From CAIWHR01 sp963823215 (GTDB lineage Bacteria > Pseudomonadota > Gammaproteobacteria > Burkholderiales > Casimicrobiaceae), in the NCBI GenBank assembly GCA_963823215.1, contig CAWGKT010000006.1:62001-126000 (forward strand): a stretch of 64,000 bases of DNA, read 5' to 3'. The position numbers and the translations under genes are program-made. Shown here piece after piece: positions 61,089 through 64,000 of the stretch. The notes under the pieces are model-generated. The model searched no databases and was not told where the DNA came from. It was given only the letters and a program-made list of their open reading frames with translations. The stretch's first letter is position 1. Every line of letters begins with the position of its first letter.

Positions 61089-62333
61089 TCACGTCGTTTC
61101 CCGCGCAGGATACGCGGAACGAATGTCGAAGCGCAAAAGGCGATGCGCGCTACGCAGCGCGGCTTCGGCATCGGCCGGGTTCGCCGCGCGGGCGAAGATG
61201 AATCCGAGATACCCCGCTCCGTCCGGCGGCGGTGCGATGCTCTGGCCTGGCATGGCCGCAATGGTCATGCCAGTGATGAACGGGATCGACCGCGCCTCGG
61301 TCAGGCCTTCGACCCCGTCGTAAATGCCGCGCCGCGGAACCGGGATCATCATGACGCCCGCCGCGCCGTCCGCGCGTGCAACCGGGAGCGGCTCCCCCAC
61401 CGCTTGGCGCAGGATCAGCTCCTCCAGGCTCATCCCGAGGGAATGCTTCAGCACACGCCCGCACAAACCGCCGATGGAGCGCGCCGCCACTTCGAGGATC
61501 CAGACGCCCCGATCGTTGACGCGAACTTCGGCGTGGATCGGCCCGGTCGTGAGTCCGGCGGCGCCGCACGCCCGCGCCACCTCTTGCCGAATCCGCTCCT
61601 GCATGGCGCCAGGCAGCCGCGACGGCGTGACGTAGATGGTTTCCTCGAAATAGGGCCCGTCCAGCGGATCGGGTTTGTCGAAGAGCGCAAGCATGGTGAG
61701 CCGCCCCTCGTCCAGCATGCCCTCCAGCGCGTATTCGGGTCCGGGAATGAAGTTCTCGACAATCAGACCCATCTCGCGATGGTCGCGGTCGGCCTTCGAC
61801 TGAATGGCGAGCACCCACGGCACGGCCTCGATCAGCGCGGCGAGATCGTCGGCGCGTATGACGCCACGGCTTCCCGACAGCCGCCGGGCCTTCACCACCA
61901 CGGGGAAGGTCAGCTCCACTGGCCAGAATCGCGGATCCTCGCCCGAGGGCAGATGATGGAATTGCGGACACGGGAACCCGCGCTCCCGCAGCAGGCGGCG
62001 AAAGGTGAGCTTGTCGCGCACGCCGCGCACCGCGGGCACGGAATTGCCCGGCAGGCCGAAGCGCTGCGCGAGCAGCGCCGCGAGCTCGACTCCCGAATCG
62101 TCGACGGCCAGGACTGCGTCCGGCCTGCCGTCGATTTCGCGCAGAACCACCTCCGCCGCGTGCTCGGGCTTGTCGAAATGAAGCGACATGAGCGGACGCA
62201 TGCCCCAGAGGGGCGCGAGCCGGTGGCAGTAGTCGGCCGCAGCGATGATTTGCACGCCGAGCTTTTTCGCCGCAGCCAGGAAATCGTCGTTGCGATAGCC
62301 GGTGACGGGCAGAAGCAGCAGGACGCGCTTCAT
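61089..62333 (-). CDS. ATP-grasp domain protein
   Basis: This encodes 414 residues from ATG 62333 (MKRVLLLLPVTGYRNDDFLAAAKKLGVQIIAA). FPVVVKARRLSGSRGVIRADD is the ATP-binding loop, LIVENFIPGPEYALEGMLDEG and ILEVAARSIGGLCGR the metal-binding Glu/Asn region. ATP-grasp enzymes join a carboxylate to an amine or thiol. It directly follows the radical SAM gene (11-nt gap) on the minus strand. Combined with a radical SAM enzyme it suggests a peptide or amino-acid-derived product. Confidence 0.88.
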   Translation of the reverse strand: MKRVLLLLPVTGYRNDDFLAAAKKLGVQIIAAADYCHRLAPLWGMRPLMSLHFDKPEHAAEVVLREIDGRPDAVLAVDDSGVELAALLAQRFGLPGNSVPAVRGVRDKLTFRRLLRERGFPCPQFHHLPSGEDPRFWPVELTFPVVVKARRLSGSRGVIRADDLAALIEAVPWVLAIQSKADRDHREMGLIVENFIPGPEYALEGMLDEGRLTMLALFDKPDPLDGPYFEETIYVTPSRLPGAMQERIRQEVARACGAAGLTTGPIHAEVRVNDRGVWILEVAARSIGGLCGRVLKHSLGMSLEELILRQAVGEPLPVARADGAAGVMMIPVPRRGIYDGVEGLTEARSIPFITGMTIAAMPGQSIAPPPDGAGYLGFIFARAANPADAEAALRSAHRLLRFDIRSAYPARETT

Positions 62334-62344
62334 CGGCCGGCTCG

Positions 62345-63733
62345 TCAGAACGACTGGAGCTGCTGCTCGGTCGGCTCGGCGCAGCAGTACCACGGTTCCG
62401 AAAGATGGGGGATCGGCGCCCCGAGTTCCGCCGCGAGGACGGGCGTTTGGCGACCGGCGGCTTCGTGGGCCATGCGCCAGAGAACGGCAAACACGTCGCG
62501 GCGCGAAAGATTCTTCGCCGCCGCTGCGGCCACGTAGGCCTGCAGGTTGCGCTGCAGCTCGTCCACGCGCGGATCGCCATGGGCCCACGGATAGCCAAGC
62601 AGGCCGGGATCGAAGGTCAGGAGCCGATCCGCGAAGCCGCGAATGCGCAACAGGTGCGAGCCGGCGGGGACGAGCAGGCGGATCGTGAGCTGCACCGGCG
62701 GCACGCTCGCCACGAGCTGCAGCTCCACCAGCCGTGCCAGCAGCGCGAGATAGCCCGGGAGCGTGGTCCACGGCGTGAACGCCACGAACGTCGGAGCGAG
62801 CGCGATGCCGGCTGCCCGGGTGAGGGCCACTGCCCGGTCGAAGTCCCGGCTCGCGTGGTTCTTGGCGAGGTGACGCAGGATGTCGTCGTCGACCGATTCC
62901 ACCGCCGAGGTGAGGAAGAGGCACCCGCAGCGCCGCAGTTCGGGCAAGAGCTCGGCGTGATCGATGAGGTGCTGGATCTTGATCGTGGCGTCGAAGGTGA
63001 CATGCGGGAACGCGTCGTGCAACGCCCGCGCCAGCCTCATGCCGTGCGTCGGTCCGTTGAAGAAGTCCGGGTCGCCGAACGAAATGTGCAAGGCGCCCGC
63101 CGCGACCTGCTGCCGAATGTCGGCGAGCACCACGTCGGCCGCGACGATGCGGAACTTGCCCTCGTACACCGGGACGACCGGGCAATGCCGGCACAGGTGC
63201 TTGCAGCCCCGGCTGCCTTCGGCAAACCCCGTCACTCGCGTCGATCCGTCCGGCATGACGAGATGCGCATAACGGGCGAGCGGCGGCAGGACGCTGCGGT
63301 CGGGCACGGCGAAATCGACGCGCGCGAGGCCGACGACCGCCTCGCGCTGGCTCGTCGCCGGCCCCTCCGAGCGCAGCCGTCGGCACAGTGCGATCAGCGC
63401 GGGCTCGATCTCGCCGCCCAGCACCGTGTCCACGCCGAGCTCGCGCAATCGCGCCTCGTTCATCGGTGCGTAGAGCCCGTAGACGCAAAGGTGTGCCTCC
63501 GGCGCGAGCCGTCGAAGGTGGGGGAGGGCCTCCACAGCGATGCGGGTGGCCGTATGCATGCCCACGTGGACCGCGACCACGCGTGCGTCCGCGAGGAGCA
63601 CCGGGTCGAGCTTCTGCAGCGAAAGATCGAGGCAGGCCACGGCAAAGCCGTCGCGCCGCAGCAGCGCCGCGGGCGCAGCGAGGGCAAACGGCTGCCGGCC
63701 GAGCTCGTACGGATTGACGAGAACGACCTTGAC
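62345..63733 (-). CDS. B12-binding-type radical SAM protein with CCAEP tail
   Basis: This encodes about 460 residues. The N-terminal 130 residues look like a cobalamin-type Rossmann domain (VVLVNPYELGRQPFALAAPAALL). The radical SAM cluster is in GSRGCKHLCRHCPVVP (C-x3-C-x2-C) near residue 190. The C-terminus ends EPWYCCAEPTEQQLQSF, the CCAEP tail that defines a family whose members elsewhere carry selenocysteine (CUAEP). No standard start codon lies near the conserved start (about 63733), so the start is uncertain; the frame stays open upstream to 63877 but overlaps the DUF971 gene there. Product unknown; probably acts with the ATP-grasp enzyme. Confidence 0.82.
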   Translation of the reverse strand, partial: VKVVLVNPYELGRQPFALAAPAALLRRDGFAVACLDLSLQKLDPVLLADARVVAVHVGMHTATRIAVEALPHLRRLAPEAHLCVYGLYAPMNEARLRELGVDTVLGGEIEPALIALCRRLRSEGPATSQREAVVGLARVDFAVPDRSVLPPLARYAHLVMPDGSTRVTGFAEGSRGCKHLCRHCPVVPVYEGKFRIVAADVVLADIRQQVAAGALHISFGDPDFFNGPTHGMRLARALHDAFPHVTFDATIKIQHLIDHAELLPELRRCGCLFLTSAVESVDDDILRHLAKNHASRDFDRAVALTRAAGIALAPTFVAFTPWTTLPGYLALLARLVELQLVASVPPVQLTIRLLVPAGSHLLRIRGFADRLLTFDPGLLGYPWAHGDPRVDELQRNLQAYVAAAAAKNLSRRDVFAVLWRMAHEAAGRQTPVLAAELGAPIPHLSEPWYCCAEPTEQQLQSF

Positions 63734-63744
63734 GGTCGATCCGA

Positions 63745-64000
63745 CTATTTCGATTTCGGCCGCTGCGGGAACGGCGCCGGACCGGGCTCGCGGCTTTCCC
63801 CGGCGGCTTCGAGACGCCCGAGATAGTGCTTCCACATTTCGTCCTGGTTGAGGCCGTAGTCGTACAACAGATCCCACGAGTAGATTCCGGTATCGTGGCC
63901 GTCGGAGAACGTGGGCTGGATCGCGTAGCGGCCCACGGGCTCGAGGTGCGTGATGTCCACGTCCTTCTTCCCCGTCTGCAGCACTTCCTGCCCCGGGCCG
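63745..64000 (-). CDS. DUF971 (GBBH-like N-terminal) protein, partial
   Basis: The reverse frame runs from the window edge to TAG 63745-63747 and reads GKKDVDITHLEPVGRYAIQPTFSDGHDTGIYSWDLLYDYGLNQDEMWKHYLGRLEAAG. YAIQPTFSDGHDTGIYSWDLLYDYG is the signature of the DUF971 zinc-binding domain, also found at the N-terminus of gamma-butyrobetaine hydroxylase. Only the C-terminal 85 residues are in the window. It ends next to the radical SAM gene on the same strand; DUF971 is a common housekeeping gene, so the link may be positional only. Confidence 0.82.
   Translation of the reverse strand, partial: GPGQEVLQTGKKDVDITHLEPVGRYAIQPTFSDGHDTGIYSWDLLYDYGLNQDEMWKHYLGRLEAAGESREPGPAPFPQRPKSK

Noticed and set aside
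62405..63826. 473-codon plus-strand frame opposite the radical SAM gene
   Set aside because: Shadow of the radical SAM gene, which has C-x3-C-x2-C and the CCAEP tail on the minus strand.
1..64000. CRISPR array, rRNA operon, replication origin
   Set aside because: No series of short direct repeats with unique spacers, no rRNA-like sequence and no DnaA-box or iteron cluster was seen.

Overview
This 64 kb window comes from a GC-rich proteobacterium, most likely a betaproteobacterium of the Burkholderiales type. The evidence is two Bug/TctC-type tripartite-tricarboxylate solute-binding proteins (8260-9249 and 55711-56658), bph/mhp-like aromatic meta-cleavage genes, a tartrate-dehydrogenase-like enzyme, and polar-amino-acid ABC transport genes. 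No rRNA, intact tRNA, CRISPR array, integrase or replication origin is visible.

Layout. (1) 1-10.05 kb is an aromatic catabolic island. The minus-strand half (1-4074) holds a reductase fragment, an SDR dihydrodiol dehydrogenase, the alpha and beta subunits of a Rieske dioxygenase, and an enoyl-CoA hydratase. The plus-strand half (4267-10053) holds an extradiol dioxygenase, a GntR regulator, a family III CoA-transferase, a C-C hydrolase, a Bug-type uptake protein and a hydroxydienoate hydratase. Together these cover ring hydroxylation, rearomatisation, meta-cleavage, hydrolysis and hydration. (2) 10.05-21.4 kb and 27.8-41.6 kb form a graveyard of mobile and defence genes. It contains tRNA 3'-end fragments, two families of dispersed repeats, at least six toxin-antitoxin loci or remnants (HigBA, RelE/XRE, two Phd-VapC, HigAB, HicAB), HNH nucleases, a SWIM/SNF2 pair, a phage-like 5'-3' exonuclease, a DUF2779 nuclease-like protein, a methyltransferase-HNH fusion, and two copies of a Phd-VapC-GHKL ATPase module. 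(3) Embedded in it are a creatininase/ABC transporter/enolase/amidohydrolase cluster (21.4-27.8 kb) and a three-gene surface-sugar cluster (30.6-33.5 kb). (4) 41.7-64 kb is stable housekeeping and metabolic sequence: VWA protein, WYL regulator, class A penicillin-binding protein, ketopantoate reductase, cytochrome c, two PNPOx-like flavoproteins, a wax-ester synthase-like acyltransferase with two hydrolases, a tartrate dehydrogenase with its uptake protein, a RIO1-like kinase, a persulfide dioxygenase-rhodanese fusion, a PAS-adenylate cyclase, and an ATP-grasp/CCAEP-tail radical SAM/DUF971 cluster.

In 0.7-44 kb most multi-hundred-codon genes are split by single-base frameshifts, while 44.3-64 kb is essentially free of them. 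Either the first part has poor consensus quality or it is genuinely decaying. Coordinates for frameshifted genes below span the whole reconstructed gene.

The strongest candidates for something new are the duplicated Phd-VapC-GHKL ATPase module, one copy of which is fused in frame to a HigA antitoxin; the HNH nuclease whose N-terminal half is inverted; the methyltransferase-HNH fusion; and the CCAEP-tail radical SAM cluster at the right edge.
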